NCBI RefSeq assembly: GCF_010093595.1
Contig: NW_022985471.1
Coordinates: 295,793 to 359,792 of the forward strand
Source: Mytilinidion resinicola
Lineage: Eukaryota > Ascomycota > Dothideomycetes > Mytilinidiales > Mytilinidiaceae
Direction: 5' to 3'
Length of the DNA stretch: 64,000 nucleotides
Shown here: one piece after another, positions 45,816 to 57,619 of the stretch
Position numbering within the stretch: the stretch's first letter is position 1
Layout: each line of letters starts with the position of its first letter
Translations under genes and position numbers: made by a program
The notes under the pieces: generated by a model
Database searches by the model: none
What the model saw: the letters and a program-made list of their open reading frames with translations, nothing else
What the model was told of the DNA's origin: nothing

Positions 45816-46514
45816 CTACTGCGCCCGACCGGCCTGCTGTTCGAATTAGTTGGGGGATTGTAGAATTAGCCCAAATATATGGACTTACTCACGCGCCGTC
45901 AAGCCACATTCTTTCACCCTGTGGCTGAGCGGATGGCTTGTTGCGTAGGTGCACGCCCGCTCACTCACCTCAAATCCTCTTCGTGCCTGTGTTGCTGGCC
46001 CAACAAAAGCTGACCTCGGACGTTCCGTCGCATCACCTTCGTTCCGTCGCATCACCTTCGTTCATATCACCTCCATCCTCATCACCTCCGTCCACCATCC
46101 ATCCCATAATCGAGCTGATTGCGAAATCCTCAACAACATCCTCCTTTCCCAAGACTCACCAGCCGCCAACATAAGCACGACAGCATTATGGCTAGCGCCG
46201 ACATCTCATGACCAGCACCAACCGTTTCAGCATCGCCAGGACCAGGCCGGTGGGCCACATCCTCATCTCACGGGCTATCGGTGTATTTTTTTTCCTATAA
46301 CGAAAGATTGGGATGGACGAGGAAGTGGGAGTAGATAGAGCTTGGAGTATGACGAGGGAGCAAGACACATAACAGAGACGGCCTACTCTTTCCAGAAAAG
46401 ATATCGATATTTCAAACGGCGAACTCATGATAGCTATACTACACATCTACCTACACCCCTCACCAAACCCCCCACCAATCCAACCCCCTTCCCCCCAGAA
46501 CCTGCACCCCTCCC

Positions 46515-48547
46515 CTACCCCAAAAACCTCTCCGCCCCTCTCCTCACCAACCTTATCGGCACCCGCTCCCCCCGCATCTGCAGCGTAATAATACTCGTCA
46601 ACGCCGTCTTCAACAGCCCATCCGCCCTCCTCGCCGCCTTCCCCCACACCTCCCTCCTCTCCGCCACCCCCATCCGCTCAACCTCCTCATCACTCGCCCA
46701 CTCCTCCACCGCCAACTCAACGCTATAGTCCCTAAAAATCAGCGCCAGCACCGCGCACAGCTCGACCTGCGAGAACCGCCGCCCCAGACACGAGCGGTAG
46801 CCCTCGCTAAACGGGATATACGCGCCCTTCTCCGGCTTGAACAGCGCGGCCGAGACGTCGGCGCCGCTGGGGCCGGCCATGTCGTCGTCGTCGTACGTTT
46901 CGTCGACGTGCGCCGCGGTGCTGCTAGCGTTCGCGGCGGCGGGCTTGGAGCGCAGCAGCCAGCGCTCCGGGCGGAAGAGCTCGACGTCGTGGACGCCGTC
47001 GGTCCCCTGCGGGAGGCCGGCGGCGGTGGGCCAGTAGCGCGGGTTCTTGTGCACGGCGGCGCAGGAGAGCGAGACGGTGGCGTTGGCGGGGATGCAGACG
47101 CGGCGGCCGCCCGTGGCGTTGGTGGTGACGGGCTGAGGGCGGTCGGCCGGGGTGCATTTGGGGATGTTGATGACGGGGGGGATGAGGCGGAGGGTTTCGT
47201 TCATGACGGCGGCGGGCATGCTGCCGAAGAGGGGCGGGAAGTCGGCGTCGTAGGTCCATTGCGCGATGGGCTTGCCGCCGAGGGCGGCGTCAATGTCGGC
47301 TTGCAGGTGCTGCTGCTGGGGGCGGTTGAGGGCGAGGTAGATGAGGGAGAAGTTGAGGGCATTGGCGGTGGTTTCGTGGCCCGCGAGCGTGAAGACGAAG
47401 CCGTTGCCGAGGATGTCGCTTTTGCTGAGGGAGTCCGGGGTTTTGGAGTCGGAGGCGGTCGAGGCGATGCCGGAGCGTGAGATGAGGGCGCCGAAGAGGT
47501 CGAGGCCGGAGGCGGCGGAGGAGTGGCCCGAGATGACTTCGCGTTTGCGCGCTTCGTACATGTCTTCCATGTATTTGCCCCATTCTGTTACGGCGGTGTT
47601 GAGCTCTTTGTGCCATTCGAAGGGGGAGTTTTCTGGGGGGGATCAATATGCGGCATATTCGAGAGGTAGAGCAGGCCTACCTAAAACCCACTTTGGAAAT
47701 ACCTGAGTCCACAGGATGTTTTCTAAGAGAGAACTGATAGCATCCCTATATGAGAGCTTGTGCCCAGGAGGTGCCGTGGATCCTACAGAGTTCGCACCCC
47801 CAGTGTTTTCCTTCTCTTCATGAGACCATAAAACTCGAACGTCAAAACCAGCGCTACTAATAACATACAACGCAAATCTCATAGTGTCTGTAGCAGAATC
47901 CTGGATCGTCCTAGACTCGCGCCTAGACTCACCAGTCCACAACCTCACCAGGGCTTGACCATGGTGCAACGTCTCCTTGAAAACAAGCTCATTGTTCTTC
48001 TCTGTGAAAGAGGGAGCTGTCATCTTGCGATGCTGACGCCAGGTCGCCCCCTCAGTGGACACGACATTCTTACCATAAATATCAAGCCTCTTATACATCT
48101 GCAACGGCTTGGGGAAGTCGTTGCGCCGCGTCGTGACTTGGGTAATAACTTCGGCATCAGCAATATATAGTTGCAGTCTCCCCGAAGAAACCGTGAGAAT
48201 GCAGTCCGAGCCCATCTTCTCAAAGGGCGCGTGGCCATGCAGATAGGTCCACTCTGGGTTCATGAAACTAATGGCGGATCCCATTAATTTGGGAGGTTTC
48301 TGCGTTGGGCATTGTCATGGACATACAGAAGCCAAGGGCTAGTCCATGAAGCGGGCAGCTTTTGCAGGAGCGGCAGCCAGATCTGGTACGAAGCCAGCCA
48401 AAAAGTGTAGAATGGGTTCCACGGGAGCACCACATAGGCAATACCGGAGGCTTTTGCGGCCGCGATGTTGCGCAGCAGTGCGCGAGTGTAATTGGCCCAG
48501 TAGAGGACGAAGAGGGCGCCCGCGGTTAGAAGCAAAGGCGAGGCCAT
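46515..48547 (-). CDS. Cytochrome P450 monooxygenase
   Basis: Three exons: 48327-48547, 47681-48267 and 46515-47632. Introns are 59 nt (GTATGT..ATTAG) and 48 nt (GTAGGC..CCCAG). The product has 641 aa, long for a P450. N-terminal membrane anchor: LLLTAGALFVLYWANYTRAL. Core motifs: I-helix AGHETT (near residue 350), K-helix ETLR, PERW, and heme loop FSEGYRSCLG with the ligand Cys near residue 550. The extra length includes a low-complexity insert rich in Ala and Asp (TYDDDDMAGPSG) just before the heme loop and Asn/Ala-rich loops. GC content is high in exon 3. An in-frame Met four codons upstream (48559) is an alternative start. Substrate unknown; neighbours do not form a biosynthetic cluster. 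Confidence 0.9.
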
Positions 48548-51500
48548 GGCGGAGATCAAAATTGCAGGGGCGGGAACACGCGACGAATGAGCTATTCACG
48601 ACTGAGTGCGGGATGAAGATGTAGGAGAATACGGATGGTGACGCTGTGTTGAGATGGAAAGTAGTTAGGAGTGAATGACGTTGCGATGTTGAGCCACCTG
48701 GCGTGTTTGAGATTGCGCCCTGGTGTGCTTCGGCTCACTTGTTCCCGTTCTCTCTGGAACAAGTACCTAGCCGACGCCACAAGTTCGGGGAGTAGTTCGT
48801 CTGGAACAGCGCTGGGGGAAACCAACACACGACGAGAGCAATTAGCAATTCAGGCTCAACGCCATCTGACTGCGTCGTGGTTGCAAACAATGGCTCGCAG
48901 GTGTTTTTAATGTTGCACGAGGGGTAATTGACGAATTGAATGGGAGGAAAACCCAATTGGAGGGGTTCTCGATATGAAGTTTAATCTCGAACGTAGTAAA
49001 GCCCCTCCAAAGCAGTGCCTTTGTAGCGGTGCCTTTGTAGCGGTGCCTTGATGTGGAGGTTGGATGCGCCGCGAGCACACAGCAATTGACGACCATTTGG
49101 GCAAATCCCAGCTCTTTTGCTACCACGACAAGTCGCCCACTGCCCTGCATCTATGTCGTGATTAGCTCTGCTTGCGTCAGCTTGACAGCTTGTCCCCTTT
49201 TTCGCATGCCTAGTCTTGTGGAACATGGTGCCCTTAGACAGCTCCTCGCGAAGAGGAGACGGACGAGGAGGAAGAAGCAGAGGAGAGGAGACAAAGAGAC
49301 AAAAGAGACTCTATAGCTGTCGTTTAGTTTCTTGTACTTTACAAGCCGCCAGCGCCGGCAGACAGTCCTTTCAAAAGTCACATTTCACGAGTTATGGCCA
49401 CATCTACAGTGCGAGGGTACGGTCGGGCTGGTGTTGAGGGACGCAGAACCTGGTAAGGCTTGTGAGAGGCCTACCACCGTTTCTGTGCTCACCAAACCGT
49501 TCTGTACGAGCCCAATATTCGAGGCAATGCGCGGGAGAGTTTAGATGCACTTGAAATTTAAGTGCTGAAGTCAGCTCGTTGCTCCTGCCCCCCGGAATCG
49601 GGAAATATCTCATCCGTAGCATTTTCTTTTCTAGTGGCCGTGGAGTGGAGAGAGACCCACCCCAAGCACCACAGCCCTGTGCACATCACAGCATCAGCAC
49701 TATGCACGAAGCCAACCGGCAGCGCGGCACAGCGGCACAGCGGCACAGTAAACGAGGCGAGGCAATCAACGAGGTGAACGGGGCCACATGTGTGTTTCCA
49801 AGCAGCGCAGTCTCGACGTTGCGATCATCGTTTACGAAGTACCGCTTTTCAGGATCTGCATCCTGGGCATCTGCCGTGTCGACGTCGATTCAGCATCGGT
49901 CTCGTGACCGTAAAATGGGCAGTGTATCCCGCCGTGGCAACCATCCTTAGCTCGCTCGTCGCGGCTGTGCCATCGCACGCAGGGGTAGCGTCCACGTCCC
50001 ATTGGCAGCGGTGCGGTGAAGGGCAACATCGCATGGCGGCCTCACATCGCACAAGATCAGCCCAGGATCGACGGCGCCCTCCAAAGCCAAAAAGAACCTC
50101 CCCTCAGCCCGCAGCGCGGTGCCACAGGCGTCCAGCCACTGCACGCCCCGGTTGCACCCTGCGGGAGCGACACCACGGCAGTTACTCGAGCCAACGAGCG
50201 CTGGCGGAGGCGACTGCACACCCCTGCGCCGCATCGTGTCGTCCACCGCCTTCGAGGGCCGCTAGCACGACAGACACAAACGTCTGCGACTCGCCAGGGC
50301 CCGTGGTGATGGACGGCGATGTGTTTTTTTTTTGGCGAAAAGGCCCGGCGACCATGTGTAATGGCCTGACCAACGGCACATGAGCGGTGAAGGGCCGCTT
50401 ATCATGGTTGTCATGGGTCATGGATCTGAGAATGAAACTGAAAGAGCTCTGGAGCTGCTGCTGGGGGGACGTGCCAGGGTGCTGTCTGGGACGTTTGATT
50501 TACCACGACGACGGCAGGGTGGCCGTCCGTTCTGGGCGGGCAAAGCGCCACGCGAGAGCTTCTGGAATAACGTCCGAACAATCGCGCCAAGGGGCCCGCG
50601 CTGCATCGGAGTTTTGCCCATCTGCGTGCCAGTCCACGTGGTGCCAGCTTGAAGAGACAGGGCGCTGTCTGAGCTTCAAACAACGCCATTGGGGGTTTGA
50701 TATGCGCGCGGGAGGGCACCACGGGCGCTCCTCTGGGCACTCCTCTAGGCACTGCTCCAGGCAGGCCTAGGACAGCCGTCTAGAGCTAGAATGGACAGCG
50801 TCTGCACGATGGACGATCGTCGGCATTGCACATCTCGATTCATTCGGACTATGCTAATGCCCGGATATCTCCATGTATCATCATCCGTGCCGCCAGGCCG
50901 CGCAGAGGCCGGATTCCGGGCGATCATTGAAATCAAGCAGCGTGGCGTTTGGCCAAGCTTCGACTTGCGAGCCAGCAGACTGGAGAGTGCAATGCTTTCC
51001 CGAGCGGTGCATGATGTGTGCGCCTGCTGCATCGCGATACGACTGTCAATTAGGCGTCCTGCGCGCTGCTGAGCTCGCTGACTGGCCGCACGACGGGAGA
51101 TTCAGAGCAAGGGAGCTCGTGTCGTCGATAAGAATTCAACGACGAGATCGGCTAATGCCTTTCCTGGCTCGGCGCCATGGCGGCCCAATCTCGATGCGAA
51201 TTCCAGTGCCGCCGCGCCGGTTGTGAGGCGGGCAGGAGGCTGAGAGCAGGGTCGCAGGTCGTTCAAACGCCTCTACATGGCATCAGGGCTGCTCGGCTCC
51301 GCGTCCAGAAGCGACAAGCAGCAGCGATATCCAAGCAAGACCCAGGCAGGGCCATGAGACCCAAGCAGCTCCAGCAGCAATCCCGGGAGCGCTCCGTCGG
51401 CGTGCATGCGCGGCGGACAGACGTTGGGCGCCCACGCGACGCCAAGCCCAGCTAGACGACGGCTATGCTCGTCGGCGCCCGGCCCCCTTGAAAGCCGTCG

Positions 51501-52529
51501 TCGCGAGGATCGGAGTGTCTCCTGCTGGCGAACGGATGCTTGGGACTGTCGTGAGTGGAGGAGCTGGAGGCGTTGCTCTGGTGGCCGGTTTCCACCCTGG
51601 AGGCATGCTGGGCCCGCTGGAGACACGCTGGAGACACGCTGGTGGACACGCTGCCACTGTCCGTCAGCAGTTCGACAAGCAGCACTCCCAGCTAGCATGC
51701 AGCCACTCGCCAGCGATCGCCAGTCGTGACCTCGGAATGTCTCTCTCGTCACATCAACACCAAGCCCAGCTTCCGCATGGCTTGCCTCAACCCCAAACAT
51801 CTGCCGCGCTACCACCTACGCTCACGTCGGAGGCCCACCGAGACTCGCGACCCGCCTCCAGCGCCTGTCGCCGTGGAGTTCTGCTCGACGTTCGAGGTCC
51901 CGCTGAGGTCACCACCGCTGGCACGGCTGCGAGTACGACATCGTCTGAGTCGCCGAGCGCCCACGGGGCTGCGACGCGATTCGATGCCGCTGGCGATTCA
52001 CGCTGGGTGGCGAGCTGCCTCGTCGCTGTTTCGCGCTTGGACGACTGCTGTGCTCCCGGCGAGGGCGCGCGCTGGCGAATGCGAAGATGCGGTGCTGGGA
52101 GCGACCCCTGCGCACAAATAGGCCGGAACTCGGCCGTGGCCTCTCTCGCGCCGAGTTTGGTGGTTGGTGGCTCTGGCTGCTGCTCTGGTGTCGCTCGGGC
52201 GGATGCATGTCGGTCACGACGGGGGGCGTTCGGACGTCACGGACGTCGCGACGGTGAGGCAAACGGAGCTGTGGTGTGGACTGCCACTACCTACCACTAC
52301 TCCTGCTACTGGCGACAAGTCTGTGGGAGCGTCGCTGTTTGTAGCGGCTCGGGCGGCATCAACGTCGCCGCGTGGGAAGCCGTCCCGCAGCAAACCACAG
52401 TTACAGTTCCAGTCGAGCGCCTCGCCTGCGCTTCACAACCGACAGCCAGCTCGTTTGGGACGAGCAGCCCCGCTCTGCATTCGCACTGGGGTTGGCTACA
52501 CGGGCGTCTAGCCATGGGTGGAGTCCTTG

Positions 52530-52760
52530 GCATGGGCATCTATGAGTGGTATGAGATTCGACTGGCTCCTAGCAGAGGCATCTCCGAGTTGGCAGGGCTT
52601 CGACTGGCACAGCAGTGGACATCTACGAGTTAGCATAGGCTTCGAATGGGTCCAGCAGAGGCATCTACGCGTTGGCATGCGCTTCGGATCGGTCCAACAG
52701 AGGGCATTTACGCATAGTAGCATGGGCATTGGACTTCGGCATGGGCATCTACGAGTCCTG
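52530..52760. repeat. Degenerate ~42-bp minisatellite
   Basis: At least four units starting with GCATCTAYGAGT or variants and continuing GGCTTCGAMTGG..CAGCAGAG, near 52536, 52578, 52619 and 52661, with a fifth partial unit. Unit length is 41-43 bp. Confidence 0.7.
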
Positions 52761-52959
52761 GTGTGCTGGCATGAGCAGATACCTATACGGGTCCCAGCAG
52801 TGGCATCAACGCCCTCGCAGTGGCACCAACGTCGGCACCACGCAACTTCGGAGAGGAGTTGTACCACACAGTCAAACACCAGAACGACATGTCACCCGGG
52901 CCGGGCATCCTGCTCCCACTGCGACGCCCTCGACGGTAGCACCGGCAGCTTGCTCCTGG

Positions 52960-53170
52960 CCATGGCACGGAGAGCTGTTCTAGCAGCGTTCTAGCATCTG
53001 CTCCTGGCCTTGGCAGCGGTTCTAGCATCTGTCCAGCATCTGTCCCGCATCTGCTCCTGGCCCTGGCAGCGGTTCGAGCATCTGTCGAGCGTCTTCCAGC
53101 ATCTGTCGAGCATCTGCTCCTGGCACTGCTAGCATCCGCTCCTAGCACTGTCACGACGTATTCAGCTGCC
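52960..53170. repeat. Compound minisatellite (AGCATCTG / CTCCTGGC words)
   Basis: The words AGCATCTGCTCCTGGC, TTGGCAGCGGTT and AGCATCTGTC recur in varied order between 52980 and 53150. A block of about 60 bp is repeated twice, with shorter 10-11 bp repeats inside. Confidence 0.7.
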
Positions 53171-53986
53171 CTGGCCCGCCTGGCACTGGCATCTTTGCGA
53201 GCATCTCCGGGGCCTCTGGCCGCCCCTTGCTGCATGGCTGCGCTATGCTTTCCAGGACCCGCCGCCCTGGATTCCCGCGCGCACACTGAGTCGCGCGCCC
53301 ACTGAGTCGCGCGCCCCTCTACCTTACTCGACTCACTTCGTTCAGCCTGCCCACGACTCCTCCCCGCCGCGATCTAACTGCCCCCATCCCTCAACCCGCT
53401 CCCACTCGCTGCTGCGCTGTGCCCATCATTGCCCCCTCGTGCAGCACGCCCCTCGCTGTTGACTTCGGTTCTGCACGCCCTGACGCCCAAGCCTGCCGTC
53501 GCTCCGCCCGCGGCTGACCCTGCTCGCTTCATCGTCCGCCATCGACGCCATTTGCCCTCCCTGGGCCCAGCGCCTCAGATTTGGCCTGCTCCGCTGCGCG
53601 CACCCACTGGCTCCCACTCCTCCCACGGGCTCCGCATCCATCTCCAGGGCTCGCAACGCCCTGTTCCAGCTGCCCAGGACTGTCCCCGGCTCCATGGTAA
53701 GGACGACCACGCTGCGTCAAGGCTGCTGGACCGCATCCTGACCCTGCCGGCCCCCTCCTGCCTCACCTCCAGTGCTGAGTGCTCCTCCGCGCTCGTCTGC
53801 CGTCCCCGTGCCCACTCTCTCCCTCTGTCCAGCGATGACGCGGTCGCCAACCTCTCATTGCCGTGCCTAGCTCTGACTCTACCTCGGCCTCACCATTGGG
53901 CTCCGCTGAGCCACTTGCCTCAGACTCGTGTTTGCCTGTGTCTGACCCAGCAGCCGCATGGCCTGAGCGGTCATTGAGCCCATAAC

Positions 53987-56900
53987 ATGGAAGCCGGAGA
54001 TCCAGACGCTGCGCTGCAAAAGCGCCCTCGTCTGGGCTCCCTCACTCCCCATCACCACGGCGGTCCACTCTATCATTCTGCAGGCCTGCCTCCACCGCAC
54101 CACCCCCAAAGGCCTCACCCTCTCTCTCAAGCGCCCTCGCCGCCAAATCACTATCCTCCACACAGCCTGCCGCCCCCCACGCCCTCCTACCCTCCGCCCC
54201 ATCCCGCAGCCTCCTTCGACGCATCCCGCGCTCTTCCAACGCCCTCACCCCTCACCCAGCGCCCCAACCATGGTCCTCCCGTGAGCCTCCCTCCGCGGTC
54301 GTACTCCCAGGACTCAGCATACCAGAGCCGCCCTCCCGGGACACCCACCCAGCTTGCGCCTGCAGATCCGCATCGCCGCTCCATTGCCAGCAGTGAAGGC
54401 CACCATCCTCCGCACCCAATGGATCATGGACCTCAACCGCATCAACCGATGTGGCAGCCAATGCCATATGGCCACCACCCGAACGGCCTCCCTCCCGCCG
54501 GCGTGCCTCACAACGCCATGCCCACGGGCTTGCCGAATGGCAACACCATTGCCAGCCCGCAGGAACAGTATGCCCCGCAGCCCATCTCTTCTGACCAGAT
54601 ATATCCGCCCAGCGGTGTCGGACAGTACAACCAGTCTGCCTCATATGGGCCGGCTGGTTCCCAGTATGGTGCCATGAAACGGAAGCAAGTGCGGGCTACT
54701 CAGGTACGCGCCTTGGACGACGTTGCTCTATTGTGCCTTTCTAACACAGTCGCAGGCGTGTAACAACTGTCGCACACGGAAACAGAAATGTGACGAGAAC
54801 AGACCGTGTTCATTCTGCAAAGACAACTCGTACGAATGCGCGTATAAAGATGTGCCGGTCCCAAAGTAGGTCTTCTGTGGCCCCTCTATGAGTTCCGTAA
54901 GTAGACTAACGAGCCGAAGACAAGATCGCACTATGCGAGAAGTCCTCGATGTCATGACACGCCTTGCTGACAAGGTCGATAATCTGGACCGAGAGATGAA
55001 GAGACGATTGCCCAAGCAGGAGCCTAGTAGCAGTGCCGTCTCGCCCGAGTACAACTCTCCCACAGCTCCTTTGGATCCAGCGAACACTTATGGGCGTACT
55101 ATCGCAACTCGGGCTCCTTCAGAGATGACCAGTCCGGACAGTATGCCAGCCATGCACGGCCCAGCTCATGATCCGATGAGACACAATTCTAATCTAGGAG
55201 CCCCTATCAAGATGGAAAGTGCAGTAGAGAGAACGCCGCAAGTAGTCGCATTTAGAGAAGATCCGTCCCCAACCACCATAGAAGAGTCGGTTCCCGGAAT
55301 GGAGGATGCATTGCCAGCAGACCACACGACCCCAGCCCACAAGCTGCTCGATGTATGGCCATCCATGCAGCCCTTCTACGAGCATACAGGCGTCGAAAAG
55401 TCAAATACTAACTATCCATTGGAACTTGAAGAGAGACGCGGCTTACTACGGATTTACGGAAAAGGCCAAGGAACGGATCTTAATGACGGAGCCCAAGCAC
55501 CGTCGAGCCCTGCTAACAGCAGTAACGGCGAAGGTCAAGACTCGTCGCCATCTCCGCGCGAAGGCCTTTGGGGAACTGGGTTTACGACCGGGTCTCCGCC
55601 AGACTACCGTCAATCCGTTGGTCCGTCTACTCCAGGTGGTGGAGTCACTTCCGACTGGAGTAGCAAAAGTAACATAGGCGGTCAAAACCCGGATGGATTA
55701 CTGAAGCTGGACGTCGAGACGGTACGCAGCCTGCACAGGAGCTACCTCCAGAATATGGACATTCTACATCCTTTCCTGGACAAGAGGCGGTTGGCCAAGA
55801 TGGTGGAAAATTTCATGCTTTGGTACAGCCCCGACGTTAAAACCTCCTATTCTCCTGTATACGGCGGCGTGCCTAGCCACGTCGCTCCAAATGAGCGTTT
55901 CGCTGGTCAGAAGAGGAAGAGATCAAGCAACCATGGCGACCCGGAAACTGGCGGTTATCCTTCTACAAGACGGCCTCCCCCCGAGCGTTCAATTGGCAAT
56001 GCCATTGTACTCCTAGTTCTTGCCCTGGGAAAGGTATGCGAACATAAGAAAGTGTTACCAGGACCTACGGGCGAGATCCCTAGTCCTGTTGACACAATGC
56101 GATCGCCAGGAGGCATGAATGCTACAATGGGCGGAAGCCCTCATTCGGACAGGTTTCACTACGCTCAGAGAGCCCATCCATCCCAGGACAGCAATGCGAG
56201 CAACATCGACATACTACCAGGACTGGCCTACTATGCATATGCAACGGACATCCTAGGAAACCTCCATGGTGGGAACGAAGTATCTCATGCGCAGGCCTTC
56301 CTACTCGCTGGATTATACATGGGCCAGTACGTTCGGGTGTTGGAGAGCTGGAGTTGGATTAACACAGCGTGTCGTGTGTGCCTTATCTTAGTGAAGAAAG
56401 ATGAGAAGAACCTCGGGCTACATCCCCAGAACAAGCTAAATAGTATCGATGCCTACAAGCTCAATCTGCTTAAGTGCGTTTACTGGACATGTCTTCAACT
56501 AGAGAGGTGAGCGAGCAGATATCTTAACTTTTAAATGGGTTACTAAGACATGAAGCAGTGATATTCTAGCGGAATTGAGTACCTTGCCACCTAGCGGCGT
56601 ATCACGATACCAGTCGGTAGTTGGTCATCCTACGGGGGTCTACGAAGAGATGCCCATGGAGATTGGAGAGGACGAGAACTTGACGTGGTACTACTACTCT
56701 GCCCAGATTCATCTGCGTAAGATTTTGAACGACGCACATAAACAGCTCTATACAGTCCACAGTAAGCCGAACCATTCGCAACCACTGTCAGGTCTATGTT
56801 GCTGATTTGTTTATAGAACCAGCCGAGGAAGCAAAGCGAGATGTGAGATGGGCTGGCCATGTCCCAAACACACTCGAGAAACAACTCCAACAATGGAGAG

Positions 56901-57619
56901 AGCTCCTACCACCACAGCTACAGTGGAACGACAATGACCCGCCGTCTACGGACATTAATACCGCCCGAATGCGCGCCAAGTACTACGGAGCGAGATATAT
57001 TATCGCGCGGCCGTTCTTGTACATCGGCGTCCACAAGATGGACCTCCCCCCCTTGGCCTGCGACTCATCACAGCTCGGTTCACCTTCTACCCCTTCTACC
57101 CCTGATCAAGTACAGGCACGGGGAAACATGCTAGTGGAATTCAATGCCGAGCAACTGCGACTGATCGAGGTCTCGAAACGATGCGTAGACGCTGCTATAC
57201 AAAGTACTGTTGCATTCGATCGAGTTGGAGTCGACCCGTCGCTTCCCTGGAAGCTTGGTGACAGCGACCACATTCCAGAGCGGTTCATTGTTACTAACAT
57301 CTTTGGAACTGCGCATGCGTAAGTTTTCGTCACACGCCTTGTATGTTCTTCTGTTCTGACTCGTCATAGGCAATTCGGAAATGTGCTAGTTCTGGCAGCT
57401 GTTTATAAGTCTCGCCTCCGAACGGCAGTAGGCCTCAGCAAAAGTACCGTGGACGCCCTTCTATTACGAACGATCAAGGTTCTACGCCGGCTAGCGCCCA
57501 ATTCTCCTCCACTAAAGATCGACGCTCAGATTCTGGAGAACACTCACAAGTTCGTCAACGGCGAGAAGCGAGACGATTCAATGTCAAGTGTCAGCTTTAC
57601 GGGATCTGTAAATACGTAG
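53987..57619 (+). CDS. Zn(II)2Cys6 transcription factor
   Basis: Six exons: 53987-54703, 54756-54865, 54920-56506, 56559-56761, 56817-57318 and 57370-57619. Introns are 51-55 nt, several with CTAAC-type branches. The product has 1122 aa. Residues 1-239 are disordered and rich in Pro, His and Ser, ending in a basic MKRKQVRATQ. Exon 2 is the binuclear cluster: C-x2-C-x6-C-x5-C-x2-C-x6-C in ACNNCRTRKQKCDENRPC and SFCKDNSYEC, followed by a linker and a coiled-coil-like helix (REVLDVMTRLADKVDNL). The middle homology (fungal_trans) region covers roughly residues 510-950 (SLHRSYLQNMDILHPF, ALGKVCEHKKVLPG, CLQLESDILAELSTLPPSG). It acts in the nucleus as a DNA-binding regulator; target genes cannot be told. 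Nearly all of the long N-terminus sits on exon 1, so the zinc cluster is an exon of its own. Confidence 0.93.

Larger units (their letters stand above)
45255..46514. other. Intergenic with tRNA-like and small-ORF candidates
   Basis: Apart from the two low-confidence entries below, I see a 19-bp direct repeat at 46022-46040 / 46041-46059 (GTTCCGTCGCATCACCTTC twice). A C-rich tract near 46450-46530 leads into the P450 3' end. Confidence 0.45.
48560..53986. other. GC-rich gene-free region upstream of the Zn2Cys6 gene
   Basis: About 5.4 kb without a recognisable gene. Frames up to 381 codons exist (51488-52633, plus), but they overlap equally open frames on the other strand and have no domain-like composition. 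It contains a 14-bp duplication near 49017-49044 and two minisatellite zones at 52530-52760 and 52960-53170 (separate entries). The last 700 bp is C/T-rich, like a fungal leader. Likely a long regulatory or untranslated region; this is inference. Confidence 0.5.

Noticed and set aside
46908..47480. 190-codon plus-strand frame rich in Gly, Ala and Val
   Set aside because: Exact antisense shadow of P450 exon 3 in high-GC DNA.
51488..52633. 381-codon plus-strand frame
   Set aside because: Same reason: overlapping open frames, repeat-derived composition and no recognisable protein features.
46515..57619. Secondary-metabolite cluster around the P450 and Zn2Cys6 gene
   Set aside because: No synthase, transporter or other tailoring enzyme is present, and the two genes are 5.4 kb apart.
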